From Rhodothermia bacterium (GTDB lineage Bacteria > Bacteroidota > Rhodothermia > Rhodothermales > UBA2364), in NCBI GenBank assembly GCA_017303715.1, contig JAFLBZ010000015.1:28901-92900 (forward strand): DNA of 64,000 bases. Direction: 5' to 3'. Shown here one piece after another: positions 55,257 to 63,791 of this stretch (its first letter is position 1; each line of letters opens with the position of its first letter). The position numbers and the translations under genes are program-made. Under the pieces are notes generated by a model. That model was not told the origin of the DNA, ran no database searches, and saw only the letters and a list, made by a program, of their open reading frames with translations.

Positions 55257-55501
55257 CGAAACTTTCCATGCGAAGGAGTCTTGAGGGAAAAAGAGCAGCG
55301 TAACGAGCTTTTTCAAGCAAAAAAGATCAAGAAGAGAAAGTATGGGGAACAAATCAATCTGGGAAGTGTTTATGCGGACGAGTTTTACTAAATCAAGCTT
55401 TATAAAACAACCAATCTTCACGCGCCAATCTGCCCAGTTTGCTACTATTTTAACATCTTTCCTGAAAACCAACGGCCCAAACCGAAACGCAGTAGCAAAC
55501 C

Positions 55502-56302
55502 ATGAAGTTCTTCCGTCTTCTTCTCCTATTCTTTGTTGCCATTATGGGGGCTTCTTGTGATGAAGCACCGGGTTTAACCTCCTTAACGGGACGCCCACCC
55601 GTCCTTACTAACTTCCAATACACCCCACAAGCCGCCAATTTATCTGGTCTCCCTGCTTCCCAGATCGAAGGCGACAACGTGCGCATCCCAATTTCACTGC
55701 AAATCAGCGTTTCCGATGCCGATAATTCTGGCCTCGAAGCTATTTCTTATGGTATTTATGCGCCCGGACAGTCAGTCACGCCTTTGATCAAAGGGGCTTT
55801 TACGGGAAATGCCGGATTGTATAATGCCACCCCAAGCCTCCTGATCCCCAAAGGTGCGGTTGGCGATTACACTATCCGCGTGCAGGCCATAGATCGCAGT
55901 GGATTAACCAGCAACATGGTCATTGGTACTTTTTCGTATGCGGCTTCTGGTAGCCCGCCCGTTCTGGCTGCCGTAGAAATGCCCGCGACCATCAAACGAC
56001 CTGCCGCCGGACAAGCAGCCAACAAAGCCGCCATTGTTGTAACCGTTTCCGACCCCGACGGCCTCTCCAATATCCAACGTGTGGTCTTGCGTACACAAAG
56101 CGGAGCGGAACTCCTGCTCTTGGACGATGGGCAAAAAAGCGGGCTTAGTGGCGACGAAACCGCGGGCGATGGCAAATTCACGATAATCATCGAGGTCAGG
56201 AGTACCAATGCACTCGGTGTAAATACCTTCGACTTTCAAGCATTCGACCGGACAGGCTTGGCCAGTAATGTGATTAAGAAGACAATCGAGGTCATCAACT
56301 AA
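55502..56302 (+). CDS. Ig-like domain lipoprotein
   Basis: A 266-residue lipoprotein (GASCDE, Cys at residue 19). Two Ig/fibronectin-like beta domains are suggested by repeated SVSDADNSG, DYTIRVQAIDRSGL, VSDPDGLSNIQRVV and FQAFDRTGLASN. It belongs in the outer membrane or periplasm and directly precedes a beta-propeller T9SS protein. Function unknown. Confidence 0.75.
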   Translation: MKFFRLLLLFFVAIMGASCDEAPGLTSLTGRPPVLTNFQYTPQAANLSGLPASQIEGDNVRIPISLQISVSDADNSGLEAISYGIYAPGQSVTPLIKGAFTGNAGLYNATPSLLIPKGAVGDYTIRVQAIDRSGLTSNMVIGTFSYAASGSPPVLAAVEMPATIKRPAAGQAANKAAIVVTVSDPDGLSNIQRVVLRTQSGAELLLLDDGQKSGLSGDETAGDGKFTIIIEVRSTNALGVNTFDFQAFDRTGLASNVIKKTIEVIN

Positions 56303-56346
56303 ATCCCTCTTCAACTTTCCTTAAGACGAATAATCCTTTTAAAGAC

Positions 56347-57879
56347 ATGCGCATAAAGACTTGTTTTTTAATTCTCTTAGGTATTCTCCCTTTTGAGGGT
56401 TCCTATGCCCAAGTCCCTACTGTTAGTGGCATTAGCCGGAATACCGTCTCCAATTTACACGGCGAGGGCAACCGTTTATGGGCTGGCCCACACCTGAATT
56501 TCACTGACGACAACGGGAATGTATGGAAATTGGCTCCGGTAGATTCTATCCAGAAAGGACGTGGCAGTGTGTATTCCTTAGACGCTGAGGGATCCGTCAT
56601 TTGGGTGGGTTTGGGATATGTGCAGCGCCAAAAAACCACCGATAGCGCAGAGCCAGTTTCACAAGGATTTACCTTTAGCGAAGACGGCGGCCAAACGTGG
56701 AAATTCAGACTCCCCGCCCTTGATGCACCACAAGACTCCTTATTGACCTATGGCGTGTCTGTCATCAAAGCCTTACCCGTAACCACACCTGTCCAAAGCC
56801 CGCCCTATGACATAGACTACGACCCCGTTCGTGGTTGGATTTGGACGGCTGGGTGGGCCGGCGGTGTGCGGGTCTCAAAAGACAAAGGCATTTCGTGGCA
56901 ACGCGCCATTTTACCACCAGACAACCAATCCGAAACCACACCCAATGTGCCACAAAACTTCTACCTAACCCCCGTCCCAAGAGGTGTAAACCGCCCCGGA
57001 CAAGAAAACCACAAAGGCTTTTCGGTTTTGGTGGACGAAACAGGAACCGTTTGGGCCGGAACTTCGGCTGGGCTTAACCGATCGTTGGATGGCGTGGCAT
57101 GGCAAAAACGTACCTTTAACGGTAGTACGAATGGGCTTTTAGGAAACTGGGTTATTTCCATCGAAGAGCAACCCACCACAGCACGTAATCCCATTTGGGT
57201 GGCATGTTGGAAAGCCTTAGACCAGAAAGAAAACTTTGGCGTGGTGGTGACACGAGACGGCGGCCAATCTTTTGAACAAATGCTACAGGGCGAAAGAATT
57301 TATGACTTTGCCTTTGATGGAAGCACGATCTATGCTGCCGGAGACAATGGCTTGTTCGTCTCCAACAACGACGGGCGCTTGTGGTACGCCATCCGAGATT
57401 TCCGCGATACCACCCAACCCGATCGCTACATCCGCCCAAATGCCAAAGTGTATAGCGTAGCAGTTGTAAATGGTGCGCTTTGGGTGGGCATGCAAGATGG
57501 CTTATTGCGTAGCTTAGACAATGGAAAAACATGGAAACTCTTCCGAACCGAGATTCCCGTCAATCCACAATCCCCGACCGAAACCGTGCCCAAAGTAGCC
57601 ACCTATGCGTACCCCAATCCGTTTTCGCCCGCTACCGATCAAATTACCCGCATCCGATATGACCTGAACCAAAACCAAACCATAACGGTACGTATTTTCG
57701 ACTTCGGGATGAACCTCATCCGAACGCTGGTTCCAGGAGAATCACGCGCACAAGGTACACGCGAGGAAATCTGGGACGGTCGCGATAACCGAGGCATTCG
57801 GGTGGCAAATGGCCCTTATTTCTACACCGTTTCCTCCGCAGAAGGAACCTTCCGTGGCAAGATTCTTGTATTGGAATAA
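56347..57879 (+). CDS. Secreted beta-propeller protein with FlgD/T9SS-type C-terminus
   Basis: A 510-residue secreted protein: signal peptide (GSYAQVP), then Asp-box-like repeats (GFTFSEDGGQTWKF, WTAGWAGGVRVSKDKGISW, TVWAGTSAGLNRS, LRSLDNGKTWKLF) forming a propeller. The C-terminal 85 residues resemble a FlgD-like Ig/T9SS sorting domain (YAYPNPFSPATDQITRI, VRIFDFGMNLIRTL, NGPYFYTV). It follows the Ig-like lipoprotein and precedes the GT2 gene by 5 bases. Ligand unknown. Confidence 0.84.
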   Translation: MRIKTCFLILLGILPFEGSYAQVPTVSGISRNTVSNLHGEGNRLWAGPHLNFTDDNGNVWKLAPVDSIQKGRGSVYSLDAEGSVIWVGLGYVQRQKTTDSAEPVSQGFTFSEDGGQTWKFRLPALDAPQDSLLTYGVSVIKALPVTTPVQSPPYDIDYDPVRGWIWTAGWAGGVRVSKDKGISWQRAILPPDNQSETTPNVPQNFYLTPVPRGVNRPGQENHKGFSVLVDETGTVWAGTSAGLNRSLDGVAWQKRTFNGSTNGLLGNWVISIEEQPTTARNPIWVACWKALDQKENFGVVVTRDGGQSFEQMLQGERIYDFAFDGSTIYAAGDNGLFVSNNDGRLWYAIRDFRDTTQPDRYIRPNAKVYSVAVVNGALWVGMQDGLLRSLDNGKTWKLFRTEIPVNPQSPTETVPKVATYAYPNPFSPATDQITRIRYDLNQNQTITVRIFDFGMNLIRTLVPGESRAQGTREEIWDGRDNRGIRVANGPYFYTVSSAEGTFRGKILVLE

Positions 57880-57884
57880 GCCCT

Positions 57885-58580
57885 ATGAAGCAAGGCAAAA
57901 TTATTGTCATTATTCCGGCATTTAACGAGGCCAAAAGCATATCCCAAGTCATTGGCGACATTCCAGAAGGATTGGTACACGAGGTGGTGGTCGTTAACAA
58001 TGCCTCCACCGACGAAACCGAGCAAAATGCAAGGGCCGCTGGGGCAACGGTTCTAACGGAAACTCAGCGCGGATATGGTTTTGCTTGCCTTTGTGGATTA
58101 GCTTATGCCGATGCCAAAAACCCCGATATTGTTGTTTTTTTAGACGGTGATTACAGCGATTTCCCCAACGAAATGGATCACCTTGTAGCCCCTATTTTGG
58201 CAAATGAGGCGGATTTGGTGATTGGCTCGCGTACCACGGGCGAACGAGAACCCGGCGCGATGCTCCCACAAGCACTCTTTGGAAACTGGTTGGCCTGCTC
58301 CCTCATGAGGCTTTTCTGGAAAGGATCCTTCACCGATCTGGGGCCATTCCGAGCCATTCGGTATTCGTCGCTACGCTCCCTGAACATGCGGGACCAAACC
58401 TATGGCTGGACGATTGAGATGCAAATTAAAGCCCTCAAGCAAAAACTTCGTTATGCCGAAGTCCCTGTCTCTTATCGTAAACGCATTGGGGTTTCTAAAA
58501 TCACTGGAACCGTTTCTGGAACCCTAAAGGCGGGCTATAAAATCCTTTGGACGATCTTCAGGTATGCCATTGCTTCTTGA
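57885..58580 (+). CDS. Glycosyltransferase family 2
   Basis: A 231-residue GT-A glycosyltransferase: IIVIIPAFNEAKSISQVI at the start, VVNNASTDETEQNARAAG, and the DxD region VVFLDGDYSDFP. Similar to undecaprenyl-phosphate mannosyl/glucosyl transferases, but it lacks the C-terminal membrane helices of DPM-type enzymes. It probably adds to surface glycans. Confidence 0.87.
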   Translation: MKQGKIIVIIPAFNEAKSISQVIGDIPEGLVHEVVVVNNASTDETEQNARAAGATVLTETQRGYGFACLCGLAYADAKNPDIVVFLDGDYSDFPNEMDHLVAPILANEADLVIGSRTTGEREPGAMLPQALFGNWLACSLMRLFWKGSFTDLGPFRAIRYSSLRSLNMRDQTYGWTIEMQIKALKQKLRYAEVPVSYRKRIGVSKITGTVSGTLKAGYKILWTIFRYAIAS

Positions 58581-58664
58581 TGTGCAAACCCCTATCTTTG
58601 TGAAAACCCGTCAATGTGGCGTCCAATTGCCATGTACACATTTCATTATCCAAATCCTAAACAC

Positions 58665-59060
58665 ATGAAAAAGCGCTTCTTCGCTACGTTTGCATTTTTA
58701 CTATTAACGAACACCTCCACAACATGGGCACAAAAAGCCTATGACAAGGTTTTATACACAGGCAAGACCCAAAACATCACCCTCCTCTTGACCTTTGCGC
58801 ATGGCTATAACGAAGCCAGTGAAATCAAAACCACCGATAACAAAACTAAAAAAACTTCTAAATTCTTACCCTCACCCAATGGTCAAGCAGAAAATGGCGA
58901 GATGCACTTCGACCATATTTCCGTCTCGGGTAAAAAAATGAGTGACCACATCGTGGTAAAAGGCTTAGACGATGCCGCCATAACTGCCCCTTCTTCCGTT
59001 TCAGGCTATTATTTCTTTAAGGGGAAGAAATACACTTTTACGCTCAAAAAACGCGAATAA
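58665..59060 (+). CDS. Small exported hypothetical protein
   Basis: A 131-residue protein with signal peptide (MKKRFFATFAFLLL, cleavage near TWAQ), starting at ATG 58665. The mature part is beta-rich and Lys-rich (KTQNITLLLTFAHGYNEASE, SVSGKKMSDHIVVKG, YYFFKGKKYTFTLKK). No family recognised. It is the last gene before the AT-rich accessory segment. Confidence 0.65.
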   Translation: MKKRFFATFAFLLLTNTSTTWAQKAYDKVLYTGKTQNITLLLTFAHGYNEASEIKTTDNKTKKTSKFLPSPNGQAENGEMHFDHISVSGKKMSDHIVVKGLDDAAITAPSSVSGYYFFKGKKYTFTLKKRE

Positions 59061-59472
59061 AAATGGAAGAAAATGCACGATCTGATGTGGCTTTTCATCG
59101 TTATAGGCACTTCAAATATTTCTTACAACCTTAACACACCTAACCCGATTAAAGCCAAGCGAATAACAGGCTCTGTTCTACTCTTTTCGTTGCATAGTTC
59201 CTCTATTTGTTCGACGGATAAGCCTGTATTTCCTGAAATAATTTGGATTTTCGTTTCACGTTATAGGATTCCTTTTGCAATCTCAACCGCTTTTTGATAT
59301 TGAGACAGCCCTTAACTTGCATGAATTTTATTACGACACCTTATTTATAGAATTTTGCACGTTCAACAAATAAATACAAATGTTTAAATAAAGCATCGTG
59401 CTATAAGATAATGGCGATGTCAATATTTGACATGATTAGACTTGTTGCATTGGGGTAAGTACAATGTTTACA
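59061..59472. other. AT-rich gap at the start of the accessory segment
   Basis: About 410 bases with no supported gene; a 74-codon open frame (59073-59297) has no family features and poor coding character. Composition drops sharply here compared with the genes before it, marking the left border of the accessory segment. Confidence 0.45.
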
Positions 59473-59487
59473 GGGTGCATTTCAAAA
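59473..59487 (+). repeat. 15-bp insertion-sequence-end-like repeat, copy 1
   Basis: GGGTGCATTTCAAAA, identical and in the same orientation at 63768-63782. Just inside both, the sequences continue AATTTCC and GTTCC. The second copy is the tip of a transposase-bearing element, so this one is likely a relic end. Confidence 0.6.
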
Positions 59488-59741
59488 ATTTCCATTGATA
59501 GCGATATGAGAATACATTTTTTCATCTTCTTTAAGTCTTATGTTTTCAATGTCTTGAGCTATTGATATAACGAGTCCCAAGAAATATGCATTCCAAAAAG
59601 GTTCAATCAATGTTGCTTGTCTAAATTCGTAATAGCCAACTTGACTTAGTTCAACAATGGTCAATGGCGGAGACAGTGCAATGGCATTTTCTATATTATT
59701 ATGATAAGTCTCTAAAATATATAGCGTTTCTTATAATTTTT
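59482..59741 (-). pseudogene. Remnant resembling a reverse-transcriptase N-terminal region
   Basis: The leftward frame from about 59741 to a stop at 59482 holds ENAIALSPPLTIVELSQVGY, then YEFRQATLIEPFWNAYFLGL and ISIAQDIENIRLKEDEKMYS. This pattern recalls the start of bacterial retron/abortive-type reverse transcriptases, but it is short, lacks any catalytic YxDD motif, and is cut by the 15-bp repeat. The upstream part is broken by a stop. Recognition is weak. Confidence 0.3.
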
Positions 59742-59869
59742 GTTCAAAAAAGGCATCGTTCAAATGGAAACGGGAGAATGTCGGTGTCACCGTGTCGAAC
59801 GATGTTTGTCAATACTTTTTTTAAATTTTTTCTCATTTATCTTAATGTATTGTGGTCGTCCTTAAAATT

Positions 59870-60055
59870 GGTGCTAACGTTATCCAGCTTCACGTCAGTT
59901 GCTGCTGCGAACACTGGCCAAAACAAAACGATGGAATTAGATTGAAAGATAAAATTGTAGTCACCAGCTTATGTTCCATGGAAACAAAATAGCAAGCGCA
60001 AGTCCCGCAATTGCGTGAAACTAGGGTTAGCGGTTCGTTGTTTTTTAATCCATTA
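59870..60055 (-). repeat. Possible attC-like palindromic region downstream of the flavodoxin-like gene
   Basis: GCTAACG near 59873 and its near complement GGTTAGCGG near 60026 bracket an imperfect, partly self-complementary stretch with CGCAAGTCCCGCAATTGCG. Pairing between the arms is weak. Position, immediately downstream of the gene's stop, matches the cassette pattern of the two clearer sites. Confidence 0.35.
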
Positions 60056-60063
60056 TTGTTCAT

Positions 60064-60570
60064 TTACGAAATTAGTTTAACAAACTTATTAAGTCTTTGT
60101 CTTACTTCCTCGGTAATTACACCCTTTTCTATCCAACAGTGCACATCTCCCACGTATTTCATGCCTAAGTAATTTGCTGATTCTATAAACGGCATATGAA
60201 ATCCATTTTTTAATTCATTATCTGAACCACAACTTAAAACTGCCATTTCCATACCTCTTAATTTTCTCCCTGTATCTTTTTCTATCTTTATACAATCAGA
60301 AATCCTGTCGAAAAATTTTTTCATAATTCCACTCATGGTGTACCAATATACAGGTGTTGCAAAAATAATAATTTCGTAATTGTTTACAATTTCTTTGATT
60401 AAAGTTAGAAAGTCATCATTGCTATTTTTAAATTCGTAGTCAAATTGTCCAATATTTTTATTCTTTAAATCAACGATTGGAAAAGTAGTTTTTTTAGAGA
60501 TATATTCTGTCATAGCAAAAGTTTCTCCATTGCTATTTGAACTTCCTAAAAGTATTATTCCTTTTTTCAT
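60064..60570 (-). CDS. NADPH-dependent FMN reductase / flavodoxin-like protein
   Basis: A 168-residue flavodoxin-fold protein: GIILLGSSNSNGETFAM (FMN phosphate loop), IIIFATPVYWYTMSGIMKKF (flavin-ring loop), and MAVLSCGSDNELKNGF. It reduces quinones, FMN or similar compounds with NAD(P)H, or is a structural relative. It is AT-rich and lies in the cassette-like segment, in the same leftward orientation as the nuclease and methyltransferase. Function in the host is not shown. Confidence 0.85.
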   Translation of the reverse strand: MKKGIILLGSSNSNGETFAMTEYISKKTTFPIVDLKNKNIGQFDYEFKNSNDDFLTLIKEIVNNYEIIIFATPVYWYTMSGIMKKFFDRISDCIKIEKDTGRKLRGMEMAVLSCGSDNELKNGFHMPFIESANYLGMKYVGDVHCWIEKGVITEEVRQRLNKFVKLIS

Positions 60571-60616
60571 TTTTTTCTTAAGTTAATTTCTATTCTTGAG
60601 TCTGCGCTACAATGAC

Positions 60617-60752
60617 CGCTAACGTTTGGCGCTTGGCGCAGTGGCGGATTTCGGAGCACAAAACTGTCAACCTACCACTAAAGCCAAATAGAAACACCGC
60701 ACTTGAATTTAAGCACATCACCCCGCATGACGCCAAACCGCTGTTAGCTGCT
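60617..60752 (-). repeat. attC-like imperfect palindrome between flavodoxin-like and nuclease genes
   Basis: Arms GCTAACGTTTGGCG (about 60619-60632) and GACGCCAAACCGCTGTTAGC (about 60730-60749) face each other across about 100 bases with further weak pairing inside. The outer ends read GCTAAC/GTTAGC, as in integron attC core sites, and the nuclease stop codon TAA lies inside the right arm. Both are typical of gene cassettes. Confidence 0.6.
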
Positions 60753-62000
60753 GCCATTTTTTATTTCGTTGTTAATTCTTTCAATTAGTTTTGGTAAGTC
60801 TTTGTCTATTAATTCTCTAAATCTTTTTTCAATTATTGGTTGAATGTCATTGCTATCATTTTCTAAGTATTTTTCAATTTCACTTTTTGAAAGAATGTTT
60901 TTTTGAAATGCTTGGTGCCATTGTGGTCTTAATAGTCCGTTCGCTTTTACAACTTTTGTAAATATGTCATTATGTTTTTTGTAAAGTTCATAAATTTTTT
61001 CTCTTTTTTCTTGTTCTCCTTGTCCAATTTTACAGTCAAAAGTTACTTGACTATTTCTTACATTAAACTCAAATAAAAACATCCAATTATTTGTAAAATC
61101 GTCATTGTCTGAAATTAGTCCATACGTTTTTAGAGCGTCAAGATTTTCATAAAAATAATTTGGTTGAAAACGAACATAAGTTTTATTTCCTTGAAATGGT
61201 CTTATTGATTTTTCGTTTGCAATTAAGTTTTGAATTATATTACTTATTTCATTGCTTTTTGTCGAAGTCGTATATTTAAAAACAAGGTCAAATGCTGATT
61301 TATATTTTTTATAAAGTTGTTGTGCAACTTTTTCAATTTCTTCGTTTTTATTTAGCATAGATTTTAAAGTTTGTAAATATTGTTCAAAGACAAATTTTGT
61401 TTTGTCGGCTAGTTTTAGTCGCTGACTTGATATTACTTGTTCAACAAGTCTAATGATATGCCCATAATTTAATTTTACATAATAATCTTGTTCACTTTCA
61501 GAAATTTCTTGGTCTTCAAGTGATAAATAAATGTAAATTTTATGTTTAAAATCTGGGTATTCACTTTCTATAAATTTTCTGTATTTTTCTAGCTGTCCTT
61601 TTTTTTCTTGTGAATATATTTTATTTTCAATGACAATGCAAAACTCATTTTTGCGAGAAAGAAAAATTAGGTCAATGTTTTTGTATTCTCTACGAATTTC
61701 TAAATCTTCAAAGTCCAATTGAACAAAGTCAAAAACTGAAAGTCCTGTTTCGTTTCCTAAATTTTGAAACTGGTTTTCTTTAAAGTAGATTTTAATAAAT
61801 TCTTTCAGAGCAAATTCGCCTAAATTGTGGCTCTCTGTCGGGTTAAAAAACCAAGCTAAAAAATTCGAATGTTGCAATTCTTTATGTGAAACTCGTAAAA
61901 TATCCATTAGATTGACTTCTTCGTTTACAAGGTTTTGCAAACTCGTAAAGTCTTCGTCAAGCATTAGTTCTTTAAGTTCTGTTTCTGTACTGTTTGTCAT
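60744..62000 (-). CDS. PD-(D/E)XK nuclease-superfamily protein
   Basis: A 418-residue protein with a PD-(D/E)XK fold core: Asp110 in KNIDLIFLS and Glu125-Asn126-Lys127 in IVIENKIYSQEKKGQ, preceded by SNFLAWFFNP, as in PDDEXK_4-type nucleases. The C-terminal half is unassigned and helical. AT-rich composition unlike the chromosomal genes. It follows the cytosine methyltransferase in the same direction, with an attC-like palindrome between. It may be a defence nuclease. Confidence 0.8.
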   Translation of the reverse strand: MTNSTETELKELMLDEDFTSLQNLVNEEVNLMDILRVSHKELQHSNFLAWFFNPTESHNLGEFALKEFIKIYFKENQFQNLGNETGLSVFDFVQLDFEDLEIRREYKNIDLIFLSRKNEFCIVIENKIYSQEKKGQLEKYRKFIESEYPDFKHKIYIYLSLEDQEISESEQDYYVKLNYGHIIRLVEQVISSQRLKLADKTKFVFEQYLQTLKSMLNKNEEIEKVAQQLYKKYKSAFDLVFKYTTSTKSNEISNIIQNLIANEKSIRPFQGNKTYVRFQPNYFYENLDALKTYGLISDNDDFTNNWMFLFEFNVRNSQVTFDCKIGQGEQEKREKIYELYKKHNDIFTKVVKANGLLRPQWHQAFQKNILSKSEIEKYLENDSNDIQPIIEKRFRELIDKDLPKLIERINNEIKNGSS

Positions 62001-62023
62001 TTTACGGTGTGTCAGTTATGGTT

Positions 62024-62117
62024 GCAGCCAACGTTGGGCTTTAACGAATGTGCCGCCTGCGTTGGCTTTTGAGCGTTGGCTATTGGGCGGCATTTTCGTA
62101 AAGCCGTTGTTGTAGGC
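62024..62117 (-). repeat. attC-like imperfect palindrome between nuclease and methyltransferase genes
   Basis: Arms at 62036-62057 and 62085-62105 pair almost fully (GGCTTT, ACGAA, ATG, GCCGCC blocks) with single-base bulges, a 27-base loop, and outer GCCAACG / GTTGTTGTAGGC ends. The bulged-stem structure and its location downstream of the methyltransferase stop are characteristic of folded attC sites. Confidence 0.65.
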
Positions 62118-62131
62118 TTTCATTACGACGA

Positions 62132-63283
62132 TTAAAAAAGTTTAATTTGCTCTCCAATTTCAAAGGAAACTTCCTGTTTGTAGCCATCCAAAAACTCTAA
62201 GGCCTCCCTAACTTTTATTGCAATTTTTTCTGCAAAAATAACAGGCACAGCATTCCCGATTTGTAACTGTAACTCCCTTTTATTATTACCGTAGAAAACC
62301 CAATCATCTGGGAATGTTTGCAATCTTGCGTATTCTCTTGCAGTAAATGGTCTCAACTTACTTGCCTTAATTCTCCAAAGTTTTGCTACACTTTCTGGGT
62401 TGCGGACATACATTGCATCCTCTCGGTCTTTTACAATACGTTCGGCCACAACATTACCCTTTGCCCAACCCCAGACTGTTGCTGTGTCTATTGCTGGAAA
62501 TGGTGACTCAAAATCTCTTATAGGATTTCCCTCAGATGCTGTCCTGCTAAATCGAACTGGAATTGCTTCCTCAGATTTATCAAACGCCTCGCAAGTTTCT
62601 GTATGTGCATAACTTTTAAAGCCCCACACTGGGTCATGATTTGGAAGATTTATAGATAAATTTTGCCCTAAATCGTATAAAAACTCTTTAATTCCTGTTT
62701 CGTATTTTTGGGGTTTTGGAAATTTAAAGTGTCGTAATGTGTTACCTTTATAGGCTACAAAAATGAACCTTCGCCTTGTCTGTGGAACTCCGTGCTGTGA
62801 GACCCTAAAAAAGTCAAATGTTGTTGTATAACCAATTGCCGAAAGTTCGTCCGAAATTTGTTGTGCAAATGGTTTACCGGTCTCAGGATGTATCATTGTC
62901 CGCAAATTCAGAACATTCTCCATCACAATTACTCGGGGTTGCATATATTGTGCTATTCGGACTACTTCACGGTAAAGCGTGTTACGTTCATCATTTTCAT
63001 CTCTATTTCCGCCAAGGGAAAATCCTTGACATGGAAAACCTGCCAACAAGACATCAAGTCCTTTTTTGAAGGATGGTGTATATTCCCGAACATCTCCATG
63101 CGCTACTTTCCAGTCAGGACGGTTTAATCTCAAAGTCTCAACAGCATAATCCAGAATTTCGTTGGATTCCGTGTGTTGAAACCCCGCAAGTTCAAAGCCA
63201 AGGTCTAGTCCACCTGCACCTGCAAATAATCCCAAGTAAGTGTAATCCGTTTTGTTTTCACCTCTAATACTAAACATTGTCAT
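62132..63283 (-). CDS. DNA (cytosine-5-) methyltransferase
   Basis: A 383-residue C5 cytosine methyltransferase. Motif I LGLFAGAGGLDLGFE, motif IV GFPCQGFSLGG with catalytic Cys85, motif VI MENVLN (Glu122), and near the end LRPFTAREYARLQTFPDDW and IGNAVPVIFA (motifs IX and X). It modifies a specific DNA site, as the protective half of a restriction-modification system. Its start overlaps the end of the truncated upstream gene by 14 bases, so the two were in one operon. The target sequence is not known. Confidence 0.94.
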   Translation of the reverse strand: MTMFSIRGENKTDYTYLGLFAGAGGLDLGFELAGFQHTESNEILDYAVETLRLNRPDWKVAHGDVREYTPSFKKGLDVLLAGFPCQGFSLGGNRDENDERNTLYREVVRIAQYMQPRVIVMENVLNLRTMIHPETGKPFAQQISDELSAIGYTTTFDFFRVSQHGVPQTRRRFIFVAYKGNTLRHFKFPKPQKYETGIKEFLYDLGQNLSINLPNHDPVWGFKSYAHTETCEAFDKSEEAIPVRFSRTASEGNPIRDFESPFPAIDTATVWGWAKGNVVAERIVKDREDAMYVRNPESVAKLWRIKASKLRPFTAREYARLQTFPDDWVFYGNNKRELQLQIGNAVPVIFAEKIAIKVREALEFLDGYKQEVSFEIGEQIKLF

Positions 63284-63767
63284 TTGATTTTAGAGGTGGC
63301 AAAACAGGAATAGCGGCTACTCGTTCTTTTGGTTGCCGCTCTTTACACAAATCAAATATTCCTTCAAGAGTTGTTAAAGTATCAAAAGATGATAAGGCGT
63401 TTTTTGTTTCGTCTTTTAGATAATAGAAGAATGAGTTGCCGTATTTGTCGGTACGAACTATTTGCTCGGTTATGTTTTTTGTATCTTTTATTTTTTCAAA
63501 ATCTGCTTTTTTCGCAATAACAATTTGTCGCATGTGAAATTTACTGATTTTGGAATTTAATGGATTCGGATATGTGTACATCTTGCGATGCCTGATAGAA
63601 CCCTCTCCATAAGGCCCATGATTGTATTCAGTATAATTCGAATACTTGGATTCTTTATGAAGGTCAAAATCATAGTTCAGGAAATCACCATCCAAGAGAA
63701 TGAGGGTGACAATATTTTTACTGTCTTTGTCAAGTAAGGCAAAAAGATAAAAGCAGGGGATAATAAC
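63270..63767 (-). pseudogene. N-terminally truncated gene cut by an insertion sequence, possible restriction enzyme
   Basis: The frame runs without a stop from the insertion-sequence tip at 63767 into a 141-codon part beginning near 63695, with coding-like sequence before any start (PVIIPCFYLFALLDKDSKNI, then VTLILLDGDFLNY). The N-terminus is therefore lost to the insertion. The remaining part is charged and unassigned (YNHGPYGEGSIRHRKMYTYP, then RQIVIAKKADFEKIKDTKN). The overlap with the methyltransferase start suggests the cognate restriction endonuclease or a related R-M protein; that is inference. Confidence 0.6.
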
Positions 63768-63782
63768 GGGTGCATTTCAAAA
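63768..63782 (+). repeat. 15-bp insertion-sequence end, copy 2
   Basis: GGGTGCATTTCAAAA at the left tip of the element whose transposase runs off the right edge. The transposase stop is 9 bases inside this tip. It interrupts the truncated gene on its left. Confidence 0.65.
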
Positions 63783-63791
63783 GTTCCTCTA

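Noticed and set aside
59473..63782. A composite transposon bounded by the two 15-bp repeats
   Set aside because: Only the right copy has a transposase, both copies point the same way, and no second element is visible; I keep it as a repeat observation only.
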